The notes: generated from the sequence alone by a model not told the origin. DNA of 64,000 nucleotides from Bacteroidota bacterium (GCA_025998875.1 AP024675.1:496001-560000); one strand, 5' to 3'. Shown: positions 1-8,837, numbered from the stretch's first letter. Made by a program: numbers and translations.

Positions 1-692
1 GGCAGGGCATCGACCAGACAGAGATCAAACAGCCCATCGTCAATACGGGCATGAGGGGCAAGATAAAATCCGCCTCCCGAACAGGCTCCATTGCTTATGG
101 TGAGGAAAAAATACCGCCGCCTGCAGGATCCGGCTCCAGAGGGCGCCTCCCAGCGAAGATGCATCCAGGGGGCCCGCCATCGACACAGGGTCCAGAGTAC
201 GGCTACAACATAGCCGAGCAGCCCTCCGAAACGCTTAGTCCACCGAGCCCGATAGGCGGCCTCCGCGTCGAATCCGACCCCCACGGCATTCAGGAAGTGG
301 CGCTCCCCGGATCCATCCCACCGTACGGTTCCGTAATCGGTCGGGATCGGACGAGCCCGCAGCAGCCCCTTCAGGGCCTGGGTCCAGGAGGTGGACAGGC
401 CGGTCATCTTGGCGAAATCATTGCCGCTCCCCATCGGCAATACGCCCAGCGCCGCGGGGGTTTCCAGGAGCCCGTTTAGTACCTCATTGGCTGTCCCATC
501 TCCCCCTACGGCGATCACGTAGGGCAGGCGCCGGCCCCACTCGGCGGCCAGTTGCACGGCATGTCCCGGGGCGCGCGTGAGCAAAAGCACGTGTGCTACG
601 GCATGCGCCGTAAGCCAGTCCTCAAGATCCCGCACCAGCCGACCGGCCCTCGCCCTGCCGGCGGCCGGGTTGATGATAAAGGCATATGACAC
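1..692 (-). CDS. Diacylglycerol/lipid kinase family protein (DagK/YegS-like), C-terminus cut by window edge
   Basis: Predicted to phosphorylate a lipid such as diacylglycerol with ATP at the inner face of the membrane. The reading frame stays open for 230 codons to the window edge and begins with FIINPAAG. The nucleotide-binding motif GGDGT is at residues 63-67, followed by NEVLNG and MGSGNDFAK, all hallmarks of the DAGK catalytic domain; typical members have about 300 residues, so roughly 70 are missing. The start is taken as GTG at 692 because a GGAGGAGGAG Shine-Dalgarno stretch lies just upstream. It is the last gene of the unit, 54 bases after htrA. The exact lipid substrate cannot be read from the sequence. 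Confidence 0.9.
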   Translation of the reverse strand, partial: MSYAFIINPAAGRARAGRLVRDLEDWLTAHAVAHVLLLTRAPGHAVQLAAEWGRRLPYVIAVGGDGTANEVLNGLLETPAALGVLPMGSGNDFAKMTGLSTSWTQALKGLLRARPIPTDYGTVRWDGSGERHFLNAVGVGFDAEAAYRARWTKRFGGLLGYVVAVLWTLCRWRAPWMHLRWEAPSGAGSCRRRYFFLTISNGACSGGGFYLAPHARIDDGLFDLCLVDAL

Positions 693-746
693 CCCCTCTC
701 CTCCTCCCGAAAGGGACTCCTGGGCCACGTGCTGGGATGCGCTCTG

Positions 747-2315
747 CTACCGCCGCGCCCAGTACAGATCGTAGTAGAGCACACCCCCATCGGGCCGACG
801 CACCTTGAGCAGGGTCCCTCCCCGTTGCAGCGCCTCCAGAAGCGCCCTGCGCGCCTCCTCCAGCGAGCGCACCGGACGCCGTCCGATGGCCAGCAGGACG
901 GAGCCGGGCTCCAGGCCCCGACGCGCCGCCAGGCTACCGGGCAGCACACTCCGGATCCGGACCCCGGAGCCGGGGCCCTCTTCCTGCGCCGGATCCAGGG
1001 GTTCAAGGACCAGCCCCCAGGCGCTCAACACAGCCCCCCCCGATTCATCTACATCGGGCAAGGGGAAAGGCGGCAGATCCTCCTGGCCCAGCGTATCGGG
1101 ATTATCTTCCGGAGTACTCTGGGCCCATTGCTGGATGGGCGCCGCCTCAGGTCCCTGCAGAACGACTTCCACGCTCAGACTGCGGCCGTCGCGCCAGACA
1201 AGCAGGGGCACCCGGTCTCCGGGTCGGTATTTGAGCACTTTGGACTGCAGATGATTGGCCGCTTCCACGTCCTCGCCGCCTACCTGCAGAATGATATCCC
1301 CGACCCGAAGGCCAGCTTTTTCCGCCGCACCGCCGGGCAGAATGCGATTAATCACCACCCCAGTCACCCGGCTCAGACCCGCCCGACGGGCCAGGGCATC
1401 ATCCACATCGGCAATCTCGACGCCGATGAAGCCACGTCGTACCGTTCCATACCGGATAAGGTCTTCCACAATACGCCGCACCATGTTCGAGGGTATGGCA
1501 AAGCCATATCCCTCATATGAGCCCCCCTCGGTGGCGATGGCCGTATTGATGCCGATAAGCTCTCCGCGCAGGTTCACAAGCGCCCCTCCGGAATTGCCCG
1601 GATTGATGGCGGCATCGGTTTGTATAAAGTCCTCGATGCCAAAGCGCTCGTTGATCACCCCCACATTGCGGCCCGTGGCGCTTACGATACCGGCGGTGAC
1701 CGTGGAGGTGAGCCGGAACGGGTTACCGATGGCCAACACCCATTCGCCGACCTGCACGGCATCGGAGTTGCCGATCGCGATCGTCGGAAGCCCCCGGGCC
1801 TCGATTTTGAGCACGGCCAGATCCGTGGACGGATCGCGGCCCACCAGCCGGGCCACAAATTCCCGCTTGTCGGCCAGCTGGACCCGGATTCCCCCCTCGT
1901 CGGCTCCTTCGACGACGTGGTTGTTCGTCACGATATAGCCATCCGGGGTGAGAATGACACCCGATCCCGCACCCTGCCGGGGGCGTTCGAAGAACTGACG
2001 CCAGCGCGGATCGTTGGGATCGAACTGATGAAAGCGATCCTGGGGCAAGGCGGCTCTTCCCCGGCTTTCAACCGTGATATAGACCACCGTGGGCTTAACC
2101 TGCCGGGCCACGCGCACAAAAAGCTCGTTGAGCGCATGCACCGAAGCCACATCGCCCACCTCATAGGTAGCCTGTCCAATGGGCGGCACTTCCGACTCCG
2201 ATCCACCCCAGAGGGGTCTGGGGCGAAGGGGACCCCACGAGGATACAAGCAACACACCCAGCAACATCCCCACCAGAAGCAACCCCACAACCCAGAACCA
2301 CCGGGCTCGTCTCAT
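747..2315 (-). CDS. htrA: HtrA/DegP-type periplasmic serine protease with two PDZ domains
   Basis: Envelope quality-control protease that degrades or refolds damaged exported proteins. 522 residues. An N-terminal hydrophobic segment (about residues 7-25) is an uncleaved anchor or signal. The trypsin-like domain (about 55-285) shows the complete triad: H133 in NNHVVEG, D165 in STDLAVLK and S242 in GNSGG. PDZ1 covers about 295-388. A proline- and acid-rich linker leads to a second, more divergent PDZ at about 432-520. The gene lies 6 bases after recO in the same unit. The domain order matches DegP/DegQ/Do proteases; which subtype it is cannot be decided from the sequence alone. Confidence 0.95.
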   Translation of the reverse strand: MRRARWFWVVGLLLVGMLLGVLLVSSWGPLRPRPLWGGSESEVPPIGQATYEVGDVASVHALNELFVRVARQVKPTVVYITVESRGRAALPQDRFHQFDPNDPRWRQFFERPRQGAGSGVILTPDGYIVTNNHVVEGADEGGIRVQLADKREFVARLVGRDPSTDLAVLKIEARGLPTIAIGNSDAVQVGEWVLAIGNPFRLTSTVTAGIVSATGRNVGVINERFGIEDFIQTDAAINPGNSGGALVNLRGELIGINTAIATEGGSYEGYGFAIPSNMVRRIVEDLIRYGTVRRGFIGVEIADVDDALARRAGLSRVTGVVINRILPGGAAEKAGLRVGDIILQVGGEDVEAANHLQSKVLKYRPGDRVPLLVWRDGRSLSVEVVLQGPEAAPIQQWAQSTPEDNPDTLGQEDLPPFPLPDVDESGGAVLSAWGLVLEPLDPAQEEGPGSGVRIRSVLPGSLAARRGLEPGSVLLAIGRRPVRSLEEARRALLEALQRGGTLLKVRRPDGGVLYYDLYWARR

Positions 2316-2321
2316 GGCATG

Positions 2322-3068
2322 CTATCCTGCCTTGAATAGGACCATACGCTGAAAGACCTCCCAGCTGCGCACCGGAGGTAGCGGTCCCAGGTGCGCCTGC
2401 AGAAACGCTCCCACATGCTCCATGAGCTCGTCCCACAGGCGAACCGGGATAACCAGATGCTGTACCCGTTCTACGGGTGCCTCTATCAGGTGTTCCAGCG
2501 CAGCTATAGCTCCATCGGATATAGGGCGGGCGCGCGCGCCGGCTTTGCGGCGGGCCACAAGGCGCCCCTCGGTCTCCTCGAAGGCCCAAGGACCCGAAGT
2601 CCCCTCCCTCTCCAGCCGCAACCCGTAGCCGATCAGGGGCAGGGCGCGCAGAAGAAAAAGCAGCACCCAGGTGCGCGCCTGCCCTGTCCCCTCGTAGAGG
2701 CTCTGGAGCGCCCGCAACGCCCAGTTGAACAGCGCCGCATTGGGCTCACCGGACGGGGTAATCCGATCCAGCCACTCCAGCAGGAGTAGTCCGCAAGCCC
2801 TGCGCTCCCAGTCCTCCTCCCATCGGGGCATAGGCCGAACAAAGGCGCACTCGGAGAGGTACTGCAACTCCCTTCCGGCGCGATAGTAGAGCACCACATC
2901 GATGTAGGCCAGGGGCTGCAAGCAGGCGGCTATACGGCTACCCGGACGACGGGCTCCTCGGGCCATCACGGCAAGCTTGCCGAAACGCCGGCTGTAGAGG
3001 GTAACGATCCGGCTTGTTTCCCCGTAATCGAGGGCACGCAGCACAAGCGCATCCGTTTTGGAGATCAC
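2322..3068 (-). CDS. recO: DNA repair protein RecO
   Basis: RecFOR-pathway mediator that loads RecA onto SSB-coated single-stranded DNA and anneals strands. The N-terminal OB-fold begins ISKTDALVLRALDYGETSRI, typical of RecO, followed by the helical C-terminal domain; 248 residues is the usual size. The start is set at GTG 3068, preceded by GAGGAG at good spacing, and it forms a GTGA overlap with the stop of the DUF2520 gene, implying translational coupling. A GTG nine codons upstream (3095) is possible but lacks a ribosome site. Odd point: the four-cysteine zinc site of many RecO proteins is missing, there being no CxxC after the GYGLRLE segment. Confidence 0.9.
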   Translation of the reverse strand: MISKTDALVLRALDYGETSRIVTLYSRRFGKLAVMARGARRPGSRIAACLQPLAYIDVVLYYRAGRELQYLSECAFVRPMPRWEEDWERRACGLLLLEWLDRITPSGEPNAALFNWALRALQSLYEGTGQARTWVLLFLLRALPLIGYGLRLEREGTSGPWAFEETEGRLVARRKAGARARPISDGAIAALEHLIEAPVERVQHLVIPVRLWDELMEHVGAFLQAHLGPLPPVRSWEVFQRMVLFKAG

Positions 3069-3970
3069 GGCAAGGACTCCTCGGATGGATCCCACCGAAG
3101 TATGCGCTCCAGTTCGGCCAACACAGCCTGAGCTCGTTCCGGTTCCAGGTACCCTTTCCGCACAGCAATGCGAACCGTCTCAATCCCCATCGCCACATAG
3201 AGCGGGATCAGATGGGGCAGCCGCTCCGCGAGCACCTGGCCGTGACGCTGCAGGGTCAGCACATCTCCACGGCGAATGGGCCCGGAGAGGGCCCTTTCGG
3301 GATCACCCAGGGCCTCGGCGTTCTCCAGCGCGCCACGAACCAGCGGTTGGAGCAGGGCAAAAGCCCGCTCCCCTCTCACATCCAGACCCGCCAGCACTTC
3401 CTGGGCTACGCCCAGCAGGGCGATCAGGTAGTTGCTGGCCAGGATCCCGGCTATATGATAGAGGCCTTTGGCCTCCGGAGGCACCAGCACGGCGCGCGCG
3501 CCGAGCCGTTCAGCCCACCAGACGGCCCGTGCCACGGCCTCCGGATCCCCTTCAACGCCTATGTAAATACCGGAAAACGAGCTGATGCGCTCCCGCAGAA
3601 AGCTCTGCATGGGATGAAATGAGCAGGTTATCGCCCCCCGCTCGCGGAGGGAATCAAGCTCTCGGGCAGTGAGCGCGCCGGACATGTGCGCCACCCAGAC
3701 CCCCTCCCAGGAAGGCGCCTTCAGAGACGCCGCCACGGAGGCCAGCTCTCCATCGGGTACGGCGATAAACAGATCCGTAATGCGGGGCAGGGCACGCTGG
3801 CCCACACATCCCCATAGAGGCGCTCCCACCTCCTCGCTCAGGGCTCGGGCCGAGGACTCCGACCGACTCAAGACGGCCGCGATCGGGACGCCCACCTGGC
3901 CAAGCGCATGGGCCAGACTCCGGGCGACCGCCCCGGCCCCCACAAGCGCAACCACGGGCCCGCTTTCCAT
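3065..3970 (-). CDS. Rossmann-fold/DUF2520 dehydrogenase-like protein
   Basis: 301-residue protein with an N-terminal NAD(P)-binding fold (VALVGAGAVARSLA at residues 8-21) and a helical C-terminal DUF2520 region. The segment SFHPMQSF and the helix around KGLYHIAGILASNYLIAL are characteristic of this family, which resembles F420-dependent and ketopantoate-type reductases. Substrate and reaction are unknown. It sits 3 bases after the Memo-like gene and overlaps recO by four bases, so it is certainly co-transcribed with them. I see no biosynthetic partner that would reveal the substrate. Confidence 0.85.
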   Translation of the reverse strand: MESGPVVALVGAGAVARSLAHALGQVGVPIAAVLSRSESSARALSEEVGAPLWGCVGQRALPRITDLFIAVPDGELASVAASLKAPSWEGVWVAHMSGALTARELDSLRERGAITCSFHPMQSFLRERISSFSGIYIGVEGDPEAVARAVWWAERLGARAVLVPPEAKGLYHIAGILASNYLIALLGVAQEVLAGLDVRGERAFALLQPLVRGALENAEALGDPERALSGPIRRGDVLTLQRHGQVLAERLPHLIPLYVAMGIETVRIAVRKGYLEPERAQAVLAELERILRWDPSEESLP

Positions 3971-3973
3971 GTA

Positions 3974-4762
3974 TTAGCTCGCTCGGTAAATGGCCACGGC
4001 CAGAGCCGCCGATCCATTGGATTGGCGCCGCAGGGCCAGAACCCGGGCCTGGTTAGCCCCAAGCTCCAGGGCCGCCAGATAGGAGACCAGCACAGGTCCC
4101 ACCCCCTGTATGCCCACCTTCTGGGCATGCAGAAAAGCGGAAAGCCGCTCCGGCTCCATCCCCTCCAGGAGGCGGACAAGCTCCTGGAGCGCTTCGGGGG
4201 TGGCGCTCTGGATCTCCACGGGGGCGATCAGGAGCGCATTGCGCACGGATAACACCTCGCCCAGCGCACTGCCCAGTTCCCGACAAAAATCCCACGTCTC
4301 CCATCCCATTACGATGGGCACCAGAGAAAACGGATGCGACAGGGCACACTGCAGAAAAGGCAGCTGGGCTTCGATCCCGAAATTGTGCTCATGCCCCTGG
4401 CGGGAAAGAAAAATATCGTCGTCCTCATCGCAGAGCTCGTTGCGCAGCACATCATCAATCGGGATGGCACCCAGAGGAGTCTCGTAGACCTCATCCTCCG
4501 TGATCGAGATGCGCTGAAAAGCCCCCACGGCGCTGGAGGCCACAAGCACAATGTTTTCGTATGGCTCTCCCTCAACAGCCCGATAGGCCGCCCCCGCCAC
4601 GGGCTCGGCCTCTCCGACCGGACGGGCGGGCACCAGCAGGGCACGGATTATACCCAGCTCTCCCGGATCCGGAGCGCTCTCCAGGCAGGCGCAGATGCGC
4701 CGACGCATTGCCTCCGGATCGGTATCATAAAAGAACCGGCGCCTGGATTGCCCTACGGACAT
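3974..4762 (-). CDS. Memo-family protein (AmmeMemoRadiSam system protein B-like), divergent metal site
   Basis: 262 residues. Family marks are ETPLGAIPIDD (residues 94-104), the GIEAQLPFLQ segment (129-138) and SLVPIVMG (146-153), all in Memo order. Memo proteins share the fold of extradiol dioxygenases and usually carry histidines in an LVPHAGY motif, a PSH motif and an HSxE motif. Here the corresponding places read LVPARPV (43-49), VASS (74-77) and HNFGIE (126-131), so two of the three histidine motifs are lost. It lies 9 bases after bioD and 3 before the DUF2520 gene. No AMMECR1-like or radical-SAM partner is present in the window. Function unknown; an enzymatic role looks doubtful. Confidence 0.75.
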   Translation of the reverse strand: MSVGQSRRRFFYDTDPEAMRRRICACLESAPDPGELGIIRALLVPARPVGEAEPVAGAAYRAVEGEPYENIVLVASSAVGAFQRISITEDEVYETPLGAIPIDDVLRNELCDEDDDIFLSRQGHEHNFGIEAQLPFLQCALSHPFSLVPIVMGWETWDFCRELGSALGEVLSVRNALLIAPVEIQSATPEALQELVRLLEGMEPERLSAFLHAQKVGIQGVGPVLVSYLAALELGANQARVLALRRQSNGSAALAVAIYRAS

Positions 4763-4771
4763 CGCTCTATC

Positions 4772-5503
4772 TCAGCCCCCCTTTTCCATTCGCCAGGAAG
4801 AAACGATCGATGCGGCCAACTCGTCCAGATACGCCCCCAGCCGGGGTTGTCTGGCCATGTCCCGGATCAAAGCCCACAGATCGCGCTGGTACTGGGGCCG
4901 CCATTCTACCACAGCCAGCACAGGCAGGCCGCTTAGCTCCTCAAGCACTTCCGGGTTCATCGCCTCGGCAAAACCCTCTCCGTACTGCCCGAATCCGTTG
5001 AGCAGAAACCCTTCGACCGGGATGTCCGCCCCTTGCAGGGCTTCGAGCGTAAGCAGGCAGTGGTTGAGCGTACCCCGCCCGGACCGGGCCACGATCAGGG
5101 TCGGCAACCCGAGCCGTCGAATCAAATCGAGCATGAAAACCCCTTTTGCCAGCGGCACACGCGCACCGGCCCCCTCGACGATAACGAACTTGCCCATCCG
5201 CACCTGCTCCTGAAAGGCGGACTCGATAAGCCCCAGATCTACGGGCTTGCGCTCGATCAGGCTGGCTACATACGGGGAGGCCAGGGTTTCATAGCGGATG
5301 GGGGTGACCAGCCGTCGGGGCTCCTGGAGGCCGATGCGCTCCAAAAGCTCATAGGCATCCTCAACCATCCCCCCCGTCTCGACAGGGGTCATCATCGTAG
5401 CCTGCACCCCGCGCTCCCGGAGCAGAGCCACCAGAGCCGCCGACAAAACCGTCTTGCCCACGTTGCGATCCGTGCCCACGATAAAGCGCCCTGCCTGCAC
5501 CAT
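4772..5503 (-). CDS. bioD: Dethiobiotin synthetase
   Basis: ATP-dependent closure of the ureido ring of dethiobiotin, the next-to-last biotin step. About 243 residues. The extended P-loop GTDRNVGKT lies near the N-terminus. The segment VEGAGARVPLAKG is the BioD substrate and metal loop, followed by LIVARSGRGTLNH, the usual strand and turn. The start is taken as ATG 5503 because the family begins 6-10 residues before the P-loop; an ATG at 5521 is equally possible. The frame stays open further upstream into the tRNA gene, which is not coding. No other bio gene is nearby; the biotin made would serve acetyl-CoA carboxylase, whose beta subunit is at 18.6 kb. Confidence 0.9.
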   Translation of the reverse strand: MVQAGRFIVGTDRNVGKTVLSAALVALLRERGVQATMMTPVETGGMVEDAYELLERIGLQEPRRLVTPIRYETLASPYVASLIERKPVDLGLIESAFQEQVRMGKFVIVEGAGARVPLAKGVFMLDLIRRLGLPTLIVARSGRGTLNHCLLTLEALQGADIPVEGFLLNGFGQYGEGFAEAMNPEVLEELSGLPVLAVVEWRPQYQRDLWALIRDMARQPRLGAYLDELAASIVSSWRMEKGG

Positions 5504-5603
5504 AGCACCCCCGTCGGCCATCGACCTGAAAATACGAAACCCTACCCCCTTATGCACGAAGGGCCGGCCCGGCGGCATTATCAGGGGAAACACGCAAGGC
5601 CGC

Positions 5604-5631
5604 AAAAATAAAAAAGCCCGAAATTTCGGGC
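5604..5631 (-). terminator. Intrinsic terminator after tRNA-Val
   Basis: On the minus strand a perfect 16-base palindrome GCCCGAAATTTCGGGC (5616-5631) is followed by a run of T broken by one A (5604-5615). It lies 9 bases past the tRNA-Val 3' end and would separate the tRNA transcript from bioD. Confidence 0.85.
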
Positions 5632-5640
5632 CTGATTGGG

Positions 5641-5715
5641 TGGGCGCACAGGGATTCGAACCCCGGACCTCTTGCGTGTGAAGCAAGCGCTCTAGACCAC
5701 CTGAGCTATGCGCCC
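5641..5715 (-). tRNA. tRNA-Val (anticodon CAC)
   Basis: 75-base cloverleaf. The acceptor stem pairs GGGCGCA with TGCGCCC, the D-arm contains TAGCTCAGG, the anticodon arm is CTTGC-TTCACAC-GCAAG giving anticodon CAC for GTG codons, and the T-arm contains GGTTCGAATCC. The discriminator is A; the next bases are CCC, so CCA is not encoded and must be added after transcription. An intrinsic terminator follows at once. Confidence 0.95.
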
Positions 5716-5916
5716 GTATTGTTGGGGGCCGTAAAAATAGGGATTTTCAAGACGGGCTGTCAACCCGTTCAGCATCCAGATTATGCACATCTTCCCCTTC
5801 TCTACGCCGCTTCGCGCCGAAATTTTCCCCTGGAGCTCCTATCCGGACTGGCATTCCCGCCCCCCGGCTGTGTTCTTTACCTGTGCGCAGTCGCCATATA
5901 CACCGAGCCAAGGGGC

Positions 5917-6978
5917 ATGGTTGCGTTTCTGTTGCTGTGGTGGGCTGCGGCCGTTCCGGATTCCCTCCTCCCCCTGGAGAAGGCGATCCGGATGCTGCAG
6001 GGGGAACTGGTCACCGCCTATGCTCGCCTGCATGAACCGGAGTGGCGTGCTCTAGCGGCCCAGTACGGGCTGGAAGACGACAGCACGGCTCATCGCAGAT
6101 GGGCCACCGCGCGCCTGATGTACGATCTCCTGCGCCCCGGCGGATGGCTTGGCATCCGCTACCTTCCCCTGGAAAGACGGGCGGAGCTGGAGCGGCTGGA
6201 GCCGGACGACTCCCTGCTGTGGCGCGCCCGACCACTCAATACGATCCTGAGCACAGAATCCCGCTGGCTGGTGCCCGAACATGCGCGCGAGCGCATCCCT
6301 CGCGTCTTCCTGGAAGACCTCTTCTCCCCCGCGCCCCGGTACCGATGGGGAGATACGCTGCTGTTCGGGTTTGGCCGGTGTAGCGAACTGGAAATGGCCT
6401 ACACAGCCCTGCTCCGCCTGGCCGATGTGCCGGCCCGTATTGTCATGCCCGAACCCAGCCATGTGCAGACGGCCGTTGCGCTCCGAGACGGGCTCTGGCT
6501 CGTGGTAGACAACACGCGCGCCTCCTTTATGCGCCGAATCTGGCCCTACCAGAGCCCGTATGCTCCCGACGTTCCCCTGATTAACCGGTTTTATGCGGAC
6601 TGGTATGCATGGCGCAGCCGGGATTCGCTCTCCATCCAGATATCTTCGCTGGCCTGGGAGCGCATCCGGGGGCTTATCTGGGATCGAATACACCCTCCGA
6701 GGCGGGAGCTCGCCTCTCTTCCCGTCCGTTCCTCGGCGATCCTGCTGTTCGACTCCGGGGAGGTCCTCCCCCTTGCCGGAATCGCCGGGCTGGTGCTCTT
6801 GCTTATCGGTCTTTTGTGGCGCTGGAAGCGAAAGCGGATATACGCTTCCAGATCGACCCGAAGGCTCCCTCCCCCATCCCAAACCGGGGCCCTCCGGATC
6901 GCCTCCGGGCCCCGCGACTCGGCCGGGAAGGAGGAGTTTGTGATCGTTCGCCTCTATGAGCATGAGGACACAGACTGA
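5917..6978 (+). CDS. Membrane-anchored transglutaminase-like protein
   Basis: 353 residues from ATG 5917, chosen because AGGGG precedes it and the protein then starts with a signal-like segment VAFLLLWWAAAVP. The central part has the cysteine-protease-like transglutaminase core: C155 in FGRCSELEMAYTALLR, H182 in PSHVQTAV and D198 in WLVVDN. A membrane segment (about residues 268-290, LAGIAGLVLLLIGLLW) followed by RWKRKR anchors the C-terminus, leaving a tail of about 55 residues inside. The core probably faces the periplasm. Such proteins can be peptidases, amidases or ligases; the substrate is unknown. The stop lies 9 bases before dapB. Confidence 0.7.
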   Translation: MVAFLLLWWAAAVPDSLLPLEKAIRMLQGELVTAYARLHEPEWRALAAQYGLEDDSTAHRRWATARLMYDLLRPGGWLGIRYLPLERRAELERLEPDDSLLWRARPLNTILSTESRWLVPEHARERIPRVFLEDLFSPAPRYRWGDTLLFGFGRCSELEMAYTALLRLADVPARIVMPEPSHVQTAVALRDGLWLVVDNTRASFMRRIWPYQSPYAPDVPLINRFYADWYAWRSRDSLSIQISSLAWERIRGLIWDRIHPPRRELASLPVRSSAILLFDSGEVLPLAGIAGLVLLLIGLLWRWKRKRIYASRSTRRLPPPSQTGALRIASGPRDSAGKEEFVIVRLYEHEDTD

Positions 6979-6987
6979 GATCGGCTC

Positions 6988-7686
6988 ATGGAACGGCTCA
7001 CGCTCGCCCTGCATGGATACGGACAGATGGGCAGGGAAATCGAGGCCCTGGCCCAGCGGTATGGCTGGACCGTGACCGAACGCTTCGATCGCACCCGCCC
7101 TCTTCGGGATCCCGCCCAGTTGGAAAACGTCGAGGTCTTGCTGGACTTCTCTACCGCCGAGGCCGTTTTACCCGCTGCCGCCGTGGCCGCCCGGGCTGGA
7201 TGTCGCATGGTTATCGGCACCACGGGATGGTACGAACAGCTTCCCGCCCTGCGGGCCCTCTTGGCGGCACATCCGACCGGGGTCGTCTACGGCCCCAACT
7301 TTTCCCTGGGCATGCAGGTGTTTCTGCGCCTGGTCAGGCAGGCGGCGGCGCTGTGCTCCCGGCTGGGCATCTTCGATGCCTACGTGCTGGAGGCGCACCA
7401 TCGACACAAACGGGATGCGCCAAGCGGCACGGCCGGAAAAATACTGGAAATCCTGCAGCCCCATTTCGGTCCCCTCTCCGTAGCCGTCATCCGAGCCGGT
7501 GAGATACCCGGAGAACACGAGGTGGGCTTTGACGGCCCCCACGAGCGCGTCCGGCTCCGTCATGAAGCCCGGAGTCGGCGCATCTTCGCTGAGGGAGCGC
7601 TCTGGGCCGCGGCCTGGATCCGACACCGAACCGGCATCTACAGCTTCGAAGAGGCGATCACCCAGGTGCTTGATCAGCCGGGTTGA
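6988..7686 (+). CDS. dapB: 4-Hydroxy-tetrahydrodipicolinate reductase
   Basis: NAD(P)H-dependent reductase of the diaminopimelate/lysine pathway. 232 residues with an N-terminal nucleotide-binding motif GYGQMG, the IGTTGW segment and the signature EAHHRHKRDAPSGTA, which holds the catalytic His-His pair and the substrate-binding lysine. PNFSLGM is also conserved. It follows the transglutaminase-like gene by 9 bases and ends with a 13-base convergent overlap with the moeZ-type gene. DapB products feed peptidoglycan as well as lysine. Confidence 0.95.
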   Translation: MERLTLALHGYGQMGREIEALAQRYGWTVTERFDRTRPLRDPAQLENVEVLLDFSTAEAVLPAAAVAARAGCRMVIGTTGWYEQLPALRALLAAHPTGVVYGPNFSLGMQVFLRLVRQAAALCSRLGIFDAYVLEAHHRHKRDAPSGTAGKILEILQPHFGPLSVAVIRAGEIPGEHEVGFDGPHERVRLRHEARSRRIFAEGALWAAAWIRHRTGIYSFEEAITQVLDQPG

Positions 7687-8762
7687 AGGGGAAATCCGGC
7701 CCGCCGCCAGGCCGATAGCCCACCGGCGAGGTTATAGACCTGGCTGAAGCCCAGCCCCCGCAGCCAGCGCACCACCTGTGCGCTGCGCTCTCCGCGCTCG
7801 CAGTAGATGAGCAGCTCCCGATCTCGATACGGCTCCAGCTCCTGCAGGCGTCGGGCAAGCTCCTCCCAGGGGATCCAGATTCCGCCCAGATGTCCTGCCC
7901 TGCGTTCTTCTTCTCCCCGAACGTCCACCAGCAAGGGTGCTTCCCCGGAACGCAACCGTAGATAGAGCGTTTCCGGATCGCGATGCGGCGCCGGTTCCTG
8001 GAACTCCTCCGCTCGAGGGGCCCCAGATCCCGCACCGCTACAGACCGGACAGTTCGGATCCCGTTCCAGGGTGAAGACGGAAAACTCCCCCTTGAGTCCG
8101 TCGATATGGAGCAGACGGCCCGGACGAACATCTCCCGTGCCCAGAATCCACTTCAGCACCTCGAGCGCCTGCAGGGAGCCCACCACCCCGGCCAGAGGAC
8201 CGAGCAACCCCACCTCCCCACAGCCGGGCACCTGATCCGGCCTCGGCGGCTCCGGATAGAGACATCGGTAGCACGGACCGCCCCCGGCTAGTACGCCGAC
8301 CTGCCCCTGGAAGCGATACAGGCTCCCGTACACATAGGGTATCCCCCTGCGGACGCAGGCATCGCTGGCGGCATACCGGGTCGGGAAGTTATCCGATCCA
8401 TCAGCCACCACATCGAAGCCCTCCAGGATGCGATCTGCGTTCTCTGGTCCGAAGGGCTCCTCGAAGAGCAGGAGTTCCACCTCGGGATTGAGGATCCGAA
8501 GCCGTTCCCGGGCGACCTCGAGCTTGGAGCGGCCCACATCCGAGCTGGTGTAGAGGATCTGGCGGTGCAGATTCGATAACTCGACTCGATCGTACTCCAC
8601 CATCCCCAGCCGGCCCACCCCTGCGGCCACCAGATAATAGGCCAGCGGGGAACCCAGCCCTCCGAGCCCGATCAGGAGCACCCGGGCACGACGGAGGCGT
8701 TCCTGTCCTGTGACCCCCACCTGGGGCAGGATGAGCTGTCGGAGGTAACGCTCCCATTCCAT
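7674..8762 (-). CDS. moeB: MoeB/ThiF-type adenylyltransferase fused to rhodanese domain (MoeZ-like)
   Basis: Adenylates, then thiolates, the C-terminus of a ubiquitin-like sulfur carrier (MoaD or ThiS type), for molybdopterin or thiamine synthesis. 362 residues from ATG 8762, where the family's usual N-terminus WERYLRQLILPQVG begins. The nucleotide loop GLGGLG is at 32-37. Zinc cysteines are C164/C167 and C238/C241, and the probable catalytic cysteine is C181 in PGCGEVG. A C-terminal rhodanese domain (about 262-358) carries the active-site loop CERGERS with C321. The frame extends to a TTG at 8831 without family resemblance. Divergent from priA. No sulfur-carrier gene is in the window, so the pathway stays open. 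Confidence 0.9.
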   Translation of the reverse strand: MEWERYLRQLILPQVGVTGQERLRRARVLLIGLGGLGSPLAYYLVAAGVGRLGMVEYDRVELSNLHRQILYTSSDVGRSKLEVARERLRILNPEVELLLFEEPFGPENADRILEGFDVVADGSDNFPTRYAASDACVRRGIPYVYGSLYRFQGQVGVLAGGGPCYRCLYPEPPRPDQVPGCGEVGLLGPLAGVVGSLQALEVLKWILGTGDVRPGRLLHIDGLKGEFSVFTLERDPNCPVCSGAGSGAPRAEEFQEPAPHRDPETLYLRLRSGEAPLLVDVRGEEERRAGHLGGIWIPWEELARRLQELEPYRDRELLIYCERGERSAQVVRWLRGLGFSQVYNLAGGLSAWRRAGFPLQPG

Positions 8763-8837
8763 GGCCACCGGAGAATTTAGACCGCGTACGGCACCGATAC
8801 CAGATACGCCAGGGGCAGGAGGTGCCTGCAAAGGAAG

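Noticed and set aside
3974-4762. Complete AmmeMemoRadiSam system
   Set aside because: Only the Memo-like protein is present; no AMMECR1 or radical-SAM gene lies in the window.
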